The notes beneath the pieces were generated by a model. It searched no databases. It saw only the letters and a list, made by a program, of their open reading frames with translations, and was not told where the DNA came from. A stretch of DNA of 64,000 nucleotides from Leeuwenhoekiella polynyae (GTDB lineage: Bacteria > Bacteroidota > Bacteroidia > Flavobacteriales > Flavobacteriaceae): assembly GCF_042683665.1 (NCBI RefSeq), contig NZ_JBHUOO010000015.1; one strand, written 5' to 3'. The position numbers and the translations under genes are program-made. Positions 45,990 through 53,998 of the stretch are shown here, piece by piece. How positions within the stretch are numbered: position 1 is the first letter of the stretch; every line of letters begins with the position of its first letter.

Positions 45990-46673
45990 ATGAAATATAT
46001 CATTATAGGCTTAGGAAGTTTTGGTGCATCTCTTGCTGAAAAATTAACAGCTCAGGGAAATGAAGTTATTGGGATTGATATCAAAATGCCTCGTGTAGAT
46101 GCATTAAAAGAAAAAATAACGCATACCATTTGTCTAGATGCCACCGATGAATCTACAGTTAGCGGGCTTCCGCTAAAAGATACTGATATTGTAATTGTTG
46201 CCATTGGCGAAAACCAGGGGACCAACGTTATGGTAACAGCGCTCTTTAAAAACTTACAGGTTAAAAAACTCATCAGCCGTGCAGTTAATACCTTGCACGA
46301 AAATGTCTTGAATGCTATTGGCGTTGACGAGATCGTGCACCCTGAACAAGAGAGTGCAGAACGCTGGGCAAAACGTCTTTGCATGCGCGGTGTTGTTGAT
46401 TCATTTGAATTGAATGATTACTTCAGTATTGTAGAAGTAAAACTTCCTGTGCGTTATGCAAATAAAACAGTAGAGGAAGTTCAGTTTAGAGAGCGTTATA
46501 ATTTATTAGTCTTAACAACCTTAAAAAACGCTCAAGTTGAAACCAATATAGGTAAGAAGAAAACAATAATAGATGTACAAAGTGTCGCCACGCCCAAGCT
46601 TTTACTCGAACAAGGCGACATCTTAGTTCTTTATGGTTCTAATAAAGACATTAGAAAATTCATAAACTCTTAG
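45990..46673 (+). CDS. trkA: TrkA/KtrA-family regulatory subunit of potassium uptake
   Basis: 227 residues, a single RCK unit. The N-terminal Rossmann motif is IIIGLGSFGASLAEKL (about 4-19) with the acidic strand end IGID near 33. The RCK-C ligand domain covers about 140-227. It binds adenine nucleotides in the cytosol and gates the TrkH channel encoded immediately upstream. One RCK unit fits the Ktr-type octamer rather than the doubled E. coli TrkA. Confidence 0.92.
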   Translation: MKYIIIGLGSFGASLAEKLTAQGNEVIGIDIKMPRVDALKEKITHTICLDATDESTVSGLPLKDTDIVIVAIGENQGTNVMVTALFKNLQVKKLISRAVNTLHENVLNAIGVDEIVHPEQESAERWAKRLCMRGVVDSFELNDYFSIVEVKLPVRYANKTVEEVQFRERYNLLVLTTLKNAQVETNIGKKKTIIDVQSVATPKLLLEQGDILVLYGSNKDIRKFINS

Positions 46674-46674
46674 T

Positions 46675-47454
46675 CTAAAATAGTGTAACTGCGACTTCAA
46701 TTGCGCCATATTCCTGTTCAGGATTCCACATTGCAGTTGCTGCAAAAGGCAAAGTGAACTTTTTAAGCACCCTTACTTCTTTAGTATAAATAAGTCCCAA
46801 ATTGGTTACATTAGGATGATCTCCATAAAAGTGCGCCTCATTTTCAAATGAAAAAGCACCTCCTACAAAAGCACTCAGCGACCAATCCTTTTTTTGAATC
46901 AAGCCATAATTCGCTTCTACATAATTAGAAAAAGCATTACGCAATTTTTCGGAGTTGGTTATATAAGTATCTCTACCCTGTACTATTGTACTCCACGATA
47001 ATTTAAGCGGAATGGGCTTGAACTGATATCCCAATGTCACATCAACAAAATGTGAAGTTGTACTGCGATCGTAATCAAAAATCTCTGCATCTGGAAAATC
47101 ACTCGAGTTATTGATATCCCAAACTGCCAATGAAAAGCCGTTTGTACTATATGAAGCATAATAATCAAACTCGGTATAATAACCGGTTACACCAGCACCA
47201 CCCCAAAGACCGGCTTTAAATTTTCCGTCTCGTGAGGTATAATTGAGATCTACATCAACAACCGGAGCATCAGTTACACGTAAGCCTTTCCACAAGTGCA
47301 TCGTCTTTACTTTTAAATTAAAGTCGAAAGGCTGGTATTTTGAAGAAGTTGAATCTACGATTTCAAGATTTGATGAGCGTAAGTCTCCCTGTGCCTGTAG
47401 TTGCTGAAGTGCAAAAATACACACCAGCACTAAGGCCGATTTAAATAATTTCAT
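46675..47454 (-). CDS. Outer-membrane beta-barrel candidate of the glycerol operon
   Basis: 259 residues with a signal peptide (MKLFKSALVLVCIFALQQLQAQ). The mature part is rich in alternating amphipathic strands with aromatic ends and finishes in a C-terminal Phe (AIEVAVTLF), typical of outer-membrane barrels. I do not recognise a characterised family. It lies 18 bp after glpF on the same strand and is last in the glpD-glpK-glpF run, suggesting a pore or sensor for glycerol or a glycerol ester. It ends 1 bp from the convergent trkA stop. Confidence 0.6.
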   Translation of the reverse strand: MKLFKSALVLVCIFALQQLQAQGDLRSSNLEIVDSTSSKYQPFDFNLKVKTMHLWKGLRVTDAPVVDVDLNYTSRDGKFKAGLWGGAGVTGYYTEFDYYASYSTNGFSLAVWDINNSSDFPDAEIFDYDRSTTSHFVDVTLGYQFKPIPLKLSWSTIVQGRDTYITNSEKLRNAFSNYVEANYGLIQKKDWSLSAFVGGAFSFENEAHFYGDHPNVTNLGLIYTKEVRVLKKFTLPFAATAMWNPEQEYGAIEVAVTLF

Positions 47455-47472
47455 AAATAGTTTAGCTGAAAA

Positions 47473-48204
47473 TTAGTTTAAGGTGAGATAAAGAAGTGCT
47501 GCGAGAACTGCACCAATAACAGGACCTACTACTGGAATCCAGGCATAACTCCATCCGCTATTTATTTTTCCTTTTATAGGCAATAATGCGTGAACAATGC
47601 GCGGTCCTAAATCCCTTGCAGGATTGATAGCATAACCGGTGGTTCCGCCCAGAGAAAGCCCTATTCCCCAGACTACAAATGCAACCGGAATTGCACCTAT
47701 AGATCCTAAACCAACTTTTGTACCGGTTCCGTCAACAATTTCTGCTCCTGAAAAATAGAATACACAAAAGATCAATACAAAGGTTCCCAGAATCTCACTT
47801 ATGATATTTCTAAAATTATTGGGAATGGCCGGGTCTGTACAAAATACTGCACGCTTGAGCCCACCGTCTTCTGTAGCATCAAAATGATCTTTATACATCA
47901 GATATACTAATGATGAACCGATCATTGCTCCTAAAAATTCTGCCGCGAGGTATGTAGGCACATCTGCCCAAGGAAATAAACCACCAACTGCGAGACCTAT
48001 GGTAACCGCCGGATTGAGATGTGCTCCGCTATAAGGTCCCGCAACAACTACACCTACAAATACTGCAAGCCCCCAAGCCGTTGTGATGGTCATCCACCCA
48101 CCACCGTGACCTTTAGTTCCTTTTAAAATATCGTTTGCGACTATACCTCCTCCTAAAAGGATTAACAGTCCTGTTCCTATTACTTCTGCTATAAATGGTG
48201 TCAT
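47473..48204 (-). CDS. glpF: Glycerol facilitator (MIP family)
   Basis: 243 residues, six membrane helices and two half-helices. The first NPA motif is HLNPAVTIG (Asn about 64) and the second is NPARDLGPR (about 194-202). The Asp following the second NPAR is the mark of glycerol facilitators rather than strict water channels. It lets glycerol diffuse through the inner membrane; the glycerol kinase encoded 10 bp upstream traps it as glycerol 3-phosphate. Confidence 0.93.
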   Translation of the reverse strand: MTPFIAEVIGTGLLILLGGGIVANDILKGTKGHGGGWMTITTAWGLAVFVGVVVAGPYSGAHLNPAVTIGLAVGGLFPWADVPTYLAAEFLGAMIGSSLVYLMYKDHFDATEDGGLKRAVFCTDPAIPNNFRNIISEILGTFVLIFCVFYFSGAEIVDGTGTKVGLGSIGAIPVAFVVWGIGLSLGGTTGYAINPARDLGPRIVHALLPIKGKINSGWSYAWIPVVGPVIGAVLAALLYLTLN

Positions 48205-48214
48205 TCTATACGTC

Positions 48215-49708
48215 TTAAAGTTTTGTCCAATGTTCTAAGGCTTTAACAGCACGATACCACCCTTTGATACCCGCTTCAACATCTGCTCTGGGTTTTTTGG
48301 GTTCAAAACGTTTATCTTCTTGCCACATCTCTTGAATCTCTTCTTTACTTTCCCAGAAACCTACAGCCAGACCTGCAAGATATGCGGCTCCTAAAGCTGT
48401 CGTTTCGGTGATTTTTGGTCTAACGGTAATAGAATTCAACACATCTGCCTGAAACTGCATAAGTGTTTCATTTACCGAAGCTCCACCATCTACACGTAAT
48501 TCTTTGATCTCAATACCAGAATCTGCCTGCATAGATTTTAAAATATCCATAGTTTGGTAAGCAATCGCTTCAATAGAAGCTCTGGCTATGTGCGCATCTG
48601 TAGTTCCTCGGGTAACACCAAAAATGGTTCCTTTTGCTTTTTGATTCCAATACGGTGCGCCAAGACCGGCAAATGCAGGAATAAAATAAACACCATCTGT
48701 AGATTCTACAGACTCTGCAAGCGGCTCCACATCTTCAGATTTAGCAATAATACCAAGTCCATCTCGTAACCATTGCACCACAGCACCACCAATAAAAATA
48801 CTTCCTTCTAGAGCATATTCGGTTTTTCCATTTATTCTCCAGGCTACAGTGGTTAGCAGATTATTTTTAGAAATAATGGGTTTATCCCCAATATTCATCA
48901 ACATAAAACAACCTGTTCCGTAAGTGTTTTTTACCATTCCTTTTTTAGTGCACATCTGTCCAAAAAGAGCTGCCATCTGGTCTCCTGCAATACCGGCAAT
49001 AGGAATTTTAGAAGCAAATACTGTAGTTTTTGTGTGACCATAAACTTCACTAGAATCTTTTACATCTGGCAGCATACTTTCTGGAATTCCAAAAAGTTCT
49101 AAAAGCTCTGGATCCCAATCCATCGTATTTATGTTATACAAAAGCGTTCTACACGCATTAGTTACATCGGTTACATGCAAATCGCCTTTTGTAAATTTCC
49201 AGATCAACCATGTATCTATAGTTCCTAAGATAAGATCACCTGCTTCTGCTTTTTCACGAGCACCTTCAACATTATCTAAAATCCATTTTACTTTAGTCCC
49301 TGAGAAATACGAATCAATAACAAGTCCTGTTTTCTCCTGAATCATTTTTGCCTGACCGCTCTCTTTCAGCTCTTCACAATAATCAGCAGTCCGCTTGTCT
49401 TGCCATACAATCGCATTGTAAACAGGCTCACCAGTATTTCTATCCCAAACCACAACGGTTTCCCGTTGATTTGTAATCCCAATACCTGCAATGTTTTTCC
49501 CATTCAAACCTTTAGAAACAGTTGCTTCTGCAGCTACACCTGCTTGGGTAGACCAGATTTCCTGTGGATCATGCTCAACCCAACCCGGCTTGGGAAAATA
49601 TTGTTGAAATTCTTTCTGTGCTATAGAAACAATACTACCTTTCTTGTCGAAAACGATTGCGCGAGAACTTGTTGTCCCTTGATCCAGAGCTAAAATAAAC
49701 TGGTCCAT
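48215..49708 (-). CDS. glpK: Glycerol kinase
   Basis: 497 residues, standard length. FGGY-family motifs are ALDQGTTSSRAIVFD (phosphate-1 loop, near 7), the substrate region SYFSGTKVKWIL near 133, and MKNTYGTGCFML- and RVDGGASVNETLMQFQAD-type motifs in the second half. It phosphorylates glycerol with ATP in the cytosol. It follows glpD across a 67-bp gap with a hairpin and precedes glpF. Confidence 0.95.
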   Translation of the reverse strand: MDQFILALDQGTTSSRAIVFDKKGSIVSIAQKEFQQYFPKPGWVEHDPQEIWSTQAGVAAEATVSKGLNGKNIAGIGITNQRETVVVWDRNTGEPVYNAIVWQDKRTADYCEELKESGQAKMIQEKTGLVIDSYFSGTKVKWILDNVEGAREKAEAGDLILGTIDTWLIWKFTKGDLHVTDVTNACRTLLYNINTMDWDPELLELFGIPESMLPDVKDSSEVYGHTKTTVFASKIPIAGIAGDQMAALFGQMCTKKGMVKNTYGTGCFMLMNIGDKPIISKNNLLTTVAWRINGKTEYALEGSIFIGGAVVQWLRDGLGIIAKSEDVEPLAESVESTDGVYFIPAFAGLGAPYWNQKAKGTIFGVTRGTTDAHIARASIEAIAYQTMDILKSMQADSGIEIKELRVDGGASVNETLMQFQADVLNSITVRPKITETTALGAAYLAGLAVGFWESKEEIQEMWQEDKRFEPKKPRADVEAGIKGWYRAVKALEHWTKL

Positions 49709-49731
49709 TATATATAAGTTTTAAGGTTAAA

Positions 49732-49755
49732 CTCCTCAATACTATCATTGAGGAG
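49732..49755 (-). other. Intercistronic hairpin between glpD and glpK
   Basis: CTCCTCAAT (49732-49740) and ATTGAGGAG (49747-49755) form a perfect 9-bp stem with a 6-nt loop. No proper T-run follows on the minus strand, so it may be an mRNA processing or stability element rather than a terminator. Confidence 0.55.
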
Positions 49756-49775
49756 CGATGATATTTGTATTAATA

Positions 49776-51371
49776 TTAGGCGATAACTGTATTGCTATCT
49801 ATGCAATAATGATTTGCCAACTTTGTAAACTCTTCTATTTGATTAAGCTTCCAGCCCTCATCTCTATGGAGTTCGCCTGCAATTAGTGAAGCAACTTCTG
49901 CGGTCATATCACGGGCAGCAGCAGCATCTAGAAAGAGTGCTCTTACCCGTCTAGCCAAAACATCTTCTACAGTACGTGCCATCTCATATCGTACCGCCCA
50001 GATTACTTCGGCTTTTAAAAATGGAAGTCTGGGGTGTAATTTTTCACCTAAAGAAAGATCTTCATCAACCAATTTAGTAATCCCTTTCTGATCGGTTCCA
50101 TAAATATACATATGGTTTTCTCTGTTTTCAGTAGGCATGGCTCCGTGAATCTCTAAATGCTCTGTCTGGCATTTTTTCTTCGGTAGCTTTTTAAGCGAAA
50201 TTGCTTTATTTATGGTATCCTGAGCCATACGTCTATAGGTCGTCCATTTACCACCGGTAATGGTAATCAAACCGGTTTCTGAAACAATAACTTTATGACT
50301 TCGGGATATTTCTTTTGTTTTTTCGGAAGAATCTTTGGGCGCAGCAAGTGGGCGCAACCCAGCAAAAATACTTCTCACATCGGCTCGCGTAACTTTCTTT
50401 TCAATGTAATTATTGAAGGTTTTCAAAATAAATTCAATCTCCTGTTCCTGAGCCTGAGGCTCCAGACTGTGGTCATCAAGATTAGTATCTGTAGTACCCA
50501 CCAAAACTTTATCGTGCCACGGCACAGCAAACAATACGCGACCATCATCTGTTTTTGGGATCATTATCGCATCGTCACCGGGCAAAAAGCTTTTATCAAA
50601 AACCAAGTGTACACCCTGACTAGGCACAACCGACTTCTTAGCTTCCGCATTTTCCATACGTAAGATCTCATCTGTAAACACGCCTGTAGCATTAATTACC
50701 AGATCACTAGAAAATGTATAGCTTTCGTTGGTTTCGATATCTATCGCTTCTACACCTATAATTTGCTTCTGATCATCTTGTAACAAATCTGTTACTTTAA
50801 AATGATTGAGCAATGTTGCACCGTTTTCAATACAAGTCTGCGCGATGTTTGTAGCTAAACGAGAGTCATCAAACTGACCATCCCTATAAACCACACCGCC
50901 GTAAAGTCCTTTTTGACGCAAGGTTGAAAGACGCTCAACTGTTTTTGTTTTATTGATGTGTTTTGATTTTCCTAAGCTCAGTTTACCGGCAAGAAAATCA
51001 TAAGCCTTAAGACCTATTGTATAATAAATGCCTTCCCACCAGCGATAATTAGGAATCACAAAATTTTGATTCTTTACCAAATGCGGCGCATTTTTAGCCA
51101 AAAGACCACGTTCGTAAAGAGCTTCTTTAACCAAGTCTATATTACCCTGTGCTAAATAACGCACTCCACCATGAACAAGTTTTGTACTTCTGCTCGAAGT
51201 TCCTTTTGCATAGTCTACCTGCTCTAGTAGTAATGTTTTATAACCTCTGGTTACGCTATCTAACGCAACACCAAGTCCTGTAGCCCCACCACCTATCACG
51301 ATCACATCCCACTTTTTGACTTGTGGCAGTTCACTTATAATATGCTCCCGACTGAAAATATTCTGCTTCAT
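49776..51371 (-). CDS. glpD: Aerobic glycerol-3-phosphate dehydrogenase
   Basis: 531 residues. The FAD motif VIVIGGGATGLGVALD near 25-40 is followed by the GlpD signature GTSSRSTKLVHGGVRYL near 58-74. A helical C-terminal domain (from about 390) has RYEMARTVEDVLARR near 455. It oxidises glycerol 3-phosphate to dihydroxyacetone phosphate at the inner membrane and passes electrons to quinone. It is the first gene of the glp operon and divergent from the DeoR-type regulator. A TATATTTG -7 box lies 28 nt before the start. Confidence 0.95.
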   Translation of the reverse strand: MKQNIFSREHIISELPQVKKWDVIVIGGGATGLGVALDSVTRGYKTLLLEQVDYAKGTSSRSTKLVHGGVRYLAQGNIDLVKEALYERGLLAKNAPHLVKNQNFVIPNYRWWEGIYYTIGLKAYDFLAGKLSLGKSKHINKTKTVERLSTLRQKGLYGGVVYRDGQFDDSRLATNIAQTCIENGATLLNHFKVTDLLQDDQKQIIGVEAIDIETNESYTFSSDLVINATGVFTDEILRMENAEAKKSVVPSQGVHLVFDKSFLPGDDAIMIPKTDDGRVLFAVPWHDKVLVGTTDTNLDDHSLEPQAQEQEIEFILKTFNNYIEKKVTRADVRSIFAGLRPLAAPKDSSEKTKEISRSHKVIVSETGLITITGGKWTTYRRMAQDTINKAISLKKLPKKKCQTEHLEIHGAMPTENRENHMYIYGTDQKGITKLVDEDLSLGEKLHPRLPFLKAEVIWAVRYEMARTVEDVLARRVRALFLDAAAARDMTAEVASLIAGELHRDEGWKLNQIEEFTKLANHYCIDSNTVIA

Positions 51372-51399
51372 TTGGTTTTTAAAAATTACTAATTACACA

Positions 51400-51407
51400 C
51401 AAATATA
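51400..51407 (-). promoter_or_regulatory. -7 promoter element of the glpD operon
   Basis: TATATTTG on the minus strand, exact TAnnTTTG match, with its near end 28 nt from the ATG at 51371. A -33 TTG at the usual spacing is not seen, which suits an activated or repressed promoter. Confidence 0.5.
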
Positions 51408-51421
51408 TAAATAATGAAACA

Positions 51422-51454
51422 AAACGATTATTTTCGAAAGTTAAAATTTCGTTT
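51422..51454. promoter_or_regulatory. Candidate operator in the glpD/glpR intergenic region
   Basis: AAACGA (51422-51427) and TCGTTT (51449-51454) are inverted around a central TTTCGAAA palindrome (51432-51439). The arrangement suits a DeoR-family repressor of the divergent glp genes. It differs from the E. coli GlpR site. Confidence 0.35.
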
Positions 51455-51517
51455 AAATAAAATAACGATCAAAACCGAAATCAAAAGAAACTAGTTTTCA
51501 TTTGATTTTCTACACCT

Positions 51518-51525
51518 TATATTTG
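51518..51525 (+). promoter_or_regulatory. -7 promoter element of the DeoR-type regulator
   Basis: TATATTTG, exact match to TAnnTTTG, 32 nt before the ATG at 51558. Confidence 0.5.
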
Positions 51526-51557
51526 TAACTCCCTACAAAATGAATTAAGTATTCTAT

Positions 51558-52310
51558 ATGGAAAGACATCAACAGATTCTAGAGCAACTAAAAGAAGAAA
51601 AACACATCAAGGTAGCAACCCTTTGTGAACGACTTGATGTATCTGCAGTAACCATTAGAAAAGACCTCAAACTACTAGAAGACAAAGGATTACTTTTCAG
51701 AACACACGGTGGTGCTTCTCTAGAAAATCCATATATGAATGAGCGTGACGTGGTTGAGAAAGCAAATATTTCTGCTGCAGAAAAATCATTAATCGCCGAA
51801 GCTGCAGCTGATCGGATTCAGGAAAATGATTCTATAATTATTGCCAGTGGAACCACCGTTCAACAATTAGGTCGCGCGATAAAACCGAAAGGAAAACTAA
51901 ACGTAATTACATCTTCTCTACTAGTTGCGATAGAATTGATCAAACATAAAGATATAGATATCATTCAGCTAGGCGGAAATATACGCCATCGCTCAGGATC
52001 TGTAACTGGTCATTATGCTGAACATATTTTAAATCATATTTCTTCGCATCAGTTTTTTATGGGTGTAGACGGGATTGACCTTGATTACGGGTGCACCACT
52101 ACCAATATAGAAGAAGCGATTCTCAATAAAAAAATGATGGATGCCGCCCAGAAAACCATTCTCCTGGCAGACTCTTCAAAGTTTGGCAAACGCAGTCTAG
52201 CTAAAATCTGCGAACTGGATGAAATTAGCGAAATCATCACTGATAAAGAGCTATCTGCATCAGATGCAGAACGCATTCGCGAAATGGGAATAAAACTCAC
52301 CTTGGTTTAA
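51558..52310 (+). CDS. glpR: DeoR-family repressor, probable glycerol regulator
   Basis: 250 residues. A DeoR helix-turn-helix (about 6-57, KVATLCERLDVSAVTIRKDL, FRTHGG) is followed by a DeoRC sensor domain with the phosphosugar-binding pattern IIASGTTVQQL near 95 and VDGID near 172. It would repress the divergent glpD-glpK-glpF operon and respond to a phosphorylated sugar or glycerol 3-phosphate. Its stop overlaps the convergent sialidase-like gene by 4 bp. Assignment as GlpR rests on position. Confidence 0.82.
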   Translation: MERHQQILEQLKEEKHIKVATLCERLDVSAVTIRKDLKLLEDKGLLFRTHGGASLENPYMNERDVVEKANISAAEKSLIAEAAADRIQENDSIIIASGTTVQQLGRAIKPKGKLNVITSSLLVAIELIKHKDIDIIQLGGNIRHRSGSVTGHYAEHILNHISSHQFFMGVDGIDLDYGCTTTNIEEAILNKKMMDAAQKTILLADSSKFGKRSLAKICELDEISEIITDKELSASDAERIREMGIKLTLV

Positions 52311-53347
52311 TTCTTGAAACTCAACTTGAGGTATTTAATTTTTGTACGATTATGAGTATATGTGAGGTGCACAAAACCCTTAGAATCTTGTATAATCGCA
52401 GGATAGCTAAACTCGCCTTCCGGCTCGTCTTCAAGTTTTAAAACATCTTCCCAGTTCTCGCCATCTGTACTATAAGCTAAATTCAATTTATTGCGCCCGT
52501 CTGACCAATCTGCTCCAGATTCAGCCGGATTGTATACTAAAAGAAAATTTTCGTTAGCTAGCGTAACTGCATCAATCCCACTGTTTGGATTGAGCATTTT
52601 TCCTTTTTTAGCTTCAGACCAGGTTTTACCATTATCCGTACTTACACTTTCTAAAACATAATTTTGATCGCTGCGTAAAAGTGCTTTTAGATTTCCGTCA
52701 GGAAGTTTGATTAAAGTAGGCTGAATCACTTTAACTGAACCTGCTGAAGGAATAGCAACGCGCTCCCAAGTATATCCCCCGTCGCTAGAAAGCTCAATGT
52801 GCGACTTCCAGATTGCTCCATCTTCAGATTCTATACTAGACGGACTCACAATCACACCTGATTTTAATTGAATGGGTTTATTTTTTATAGGACCTAAAAT
52901 GCTGTCCGGAAATTGTTTTGGTAAAGACCAAGTTTTACCATCATCTAAAGACACCTTAAACTTTCCCCACCAGGTTGATGGTGAGGGGCCTTCTTTGTAA
53001 TAAAGCAATAAATCATTTTCCGTATTTTTAAATAAAACAGGATTCCACGTTGGGTAAGTCAAGGTATCATTTGCCGTTTGACCATCTGCTATTTTTAAAG
53101 GTTTTGACCAGCCTGTATCAGTTTTTGTACTTTGATAAATACTTACATCAGGATGCCGCTCGTATTCCCCACCAAACCAGGCAGCAAGAATATCTCCATT
53201 TGCGGCTTCAACCAGAGTCGAAGCATGGCATTGTTTAAAAGGAGCTTTTTCAAAAATAGAACTATCAACTAAAACATCAACCTGAGGTATTTGTCCGTAG
53301 GCACAGAAACCAAAAAGACTTATAAATACTAAAAAACTCCTGAACAT
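52307..53347 (-). CDS. Secreted sialidase-fold (BNR repeat) glycosidase
   Basis: 346 residues with a signal peptide (cleavage near CAYGQ, about 19). Four Asp-box motifs of the SxDxGxTW type (SLDDGKTW, SSDGGYTW, STDNGKTW, STDGENW) mark a six-bladed propeller. Later GH33-like elements are present: LLRSDQN near 227, a GRNKLNLAYS strand near 282, and EGEFSYPAI near 310 with a Glu/Tyr pair. The N-terminal FRIP motif of true sialidases is missing; the equivalent region reads FKQCHASTLVEAANG. It may act on a sugar other than sialic acid. It is last in the seven-gene glycan operon. Confidence 0.75.
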   Translation of the reverse strand: MFRSFLVFISLFGFCAYGQIPQVDVLVDSSIFEKAPFKQCHASTLVEAANGDILAAWFGGEYERHPDVSIYQSTKTDTGWSKPLKIADGQTANDTLTYPTWNPVLFKNTENDLLLYYKEGPSPSTWWGKFKVSLDDGKTWSLPKQFPDSILGPIKNKPIQLKSGVIVSPSSIESEDGAIWKSHIELSSDGGYTWERVAIPSAGSVKVIQPTLIKLPDGNLKALLRSDQNYVLESVSTDNGKTWSEAKKGKMLNPNSGIDAVTLANENFLLVYNPAESGADWSDGRNKLNLAYSTDGENWEDVLKLEDEPEGEFSYPAIIQDSKGFVHLTYTHNRTKIKYLKLSFKN

Positions 53348-53353
53348 GTATTT

Positions 53354-53989
53354 TTACTTTAATTCGCCTACAATGCGACTCCCGTGATAGAATTTGGCTC
53401 CCAATTGTGCATGAAGTTCCTGCAGGTTAAACTGGGTAATTTTACCTGCGGGCATAACCTCAACTTGATCTCCAGCCAATTCCATCATAGTTTTCAAGGT
53501 TTCTGACCCGTCAAAAGCATTAGACCTGCCTCCTGAAGTAAGCACTGTATCTATGCCTTTAATTTTTAAGAGCTGTTTTAAAGCCTCTAAAGGTTCTGGC
53601 GTGGCATCAATGGCTTTATGAACGACCACGCTTAATGGTTTTGCAACCTTGGTCAATTGCTCAAGAGCTTCCAGATTCAAGGTGGAGTCAGGATTTAACA
53701 CTCCAAAAACCACTCCTTCAACACCCAGTTTTTTACAAAACTCTATGCCTTTTTGCATATGCTCCAGTTCGTCTTCGTTATATTTAAAATCTCCGTTACG
53801 CGGTCTGATCATCACCCGAACCGGAATCTTCACCTGCTCTATAACTTTTTTGATCAGGTCGGGCGCAGGGGTTAGTCCGTCAAAAGCCAGGTATGCGCAG
53901 AGCTCCAGACGGTCTGCTCCTTTAGCTTCGGCAGCAAGTGCCTGATCAAGCGTTTCTACGCAAGCTTCTTTCAAATAAGGTGTTGACAT
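53354..53989 (-). CDS. cutC: CutC-family TIM-barrel protein
   Basis: 211 residues. CutC motifs are EACVETLDQALAAEAKGADRLELC near the N-terminus, RVMIRPRNGDF near 58-68, and LTSGGRSNAFDG near 150. The copper-homeostasis role once given to this family is poorly supported; the TIM barrel looks like an enzyme. Here it lies between the GH20 and sialidase-like genes with gaps of 9 and 6 bp, so it is part of glycan breakdown. There is no signal peptide, so it would act on an imported product. Confidence 0.85.
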   Translation of the reverse strand: MSTPYLKEACVETLDQALAAEAKGADRLELCAYLAFDGLTPAPDLIKKVIEQVKIPVRVMIRPRNGDFKYNEDELEHMQKGIEFCKKLGVEGVVFGVLNPDSTLNLEALEQLTKVAKPLSVVVHKAIDATPEPLEALKQLLKIKGIDTVLTSGGRSNAFDGSETLKTMMELAGDQVEVMPAGKITQFNLQELHAQLGAKFYHGSRIVGELK

Positions 53990-53998
53990 AAGTGAATA

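Noticed and set aside
50295..50663. 122-codon open frame antisense to glpD
   Set aside because: Shadow of glpD; no promoter or family match.
53354..53989. Copper-homeostasis function for the CutC-like protein
   Set aside because: No metal-handling gene is nearby and the gene is locked into a glycan operon.
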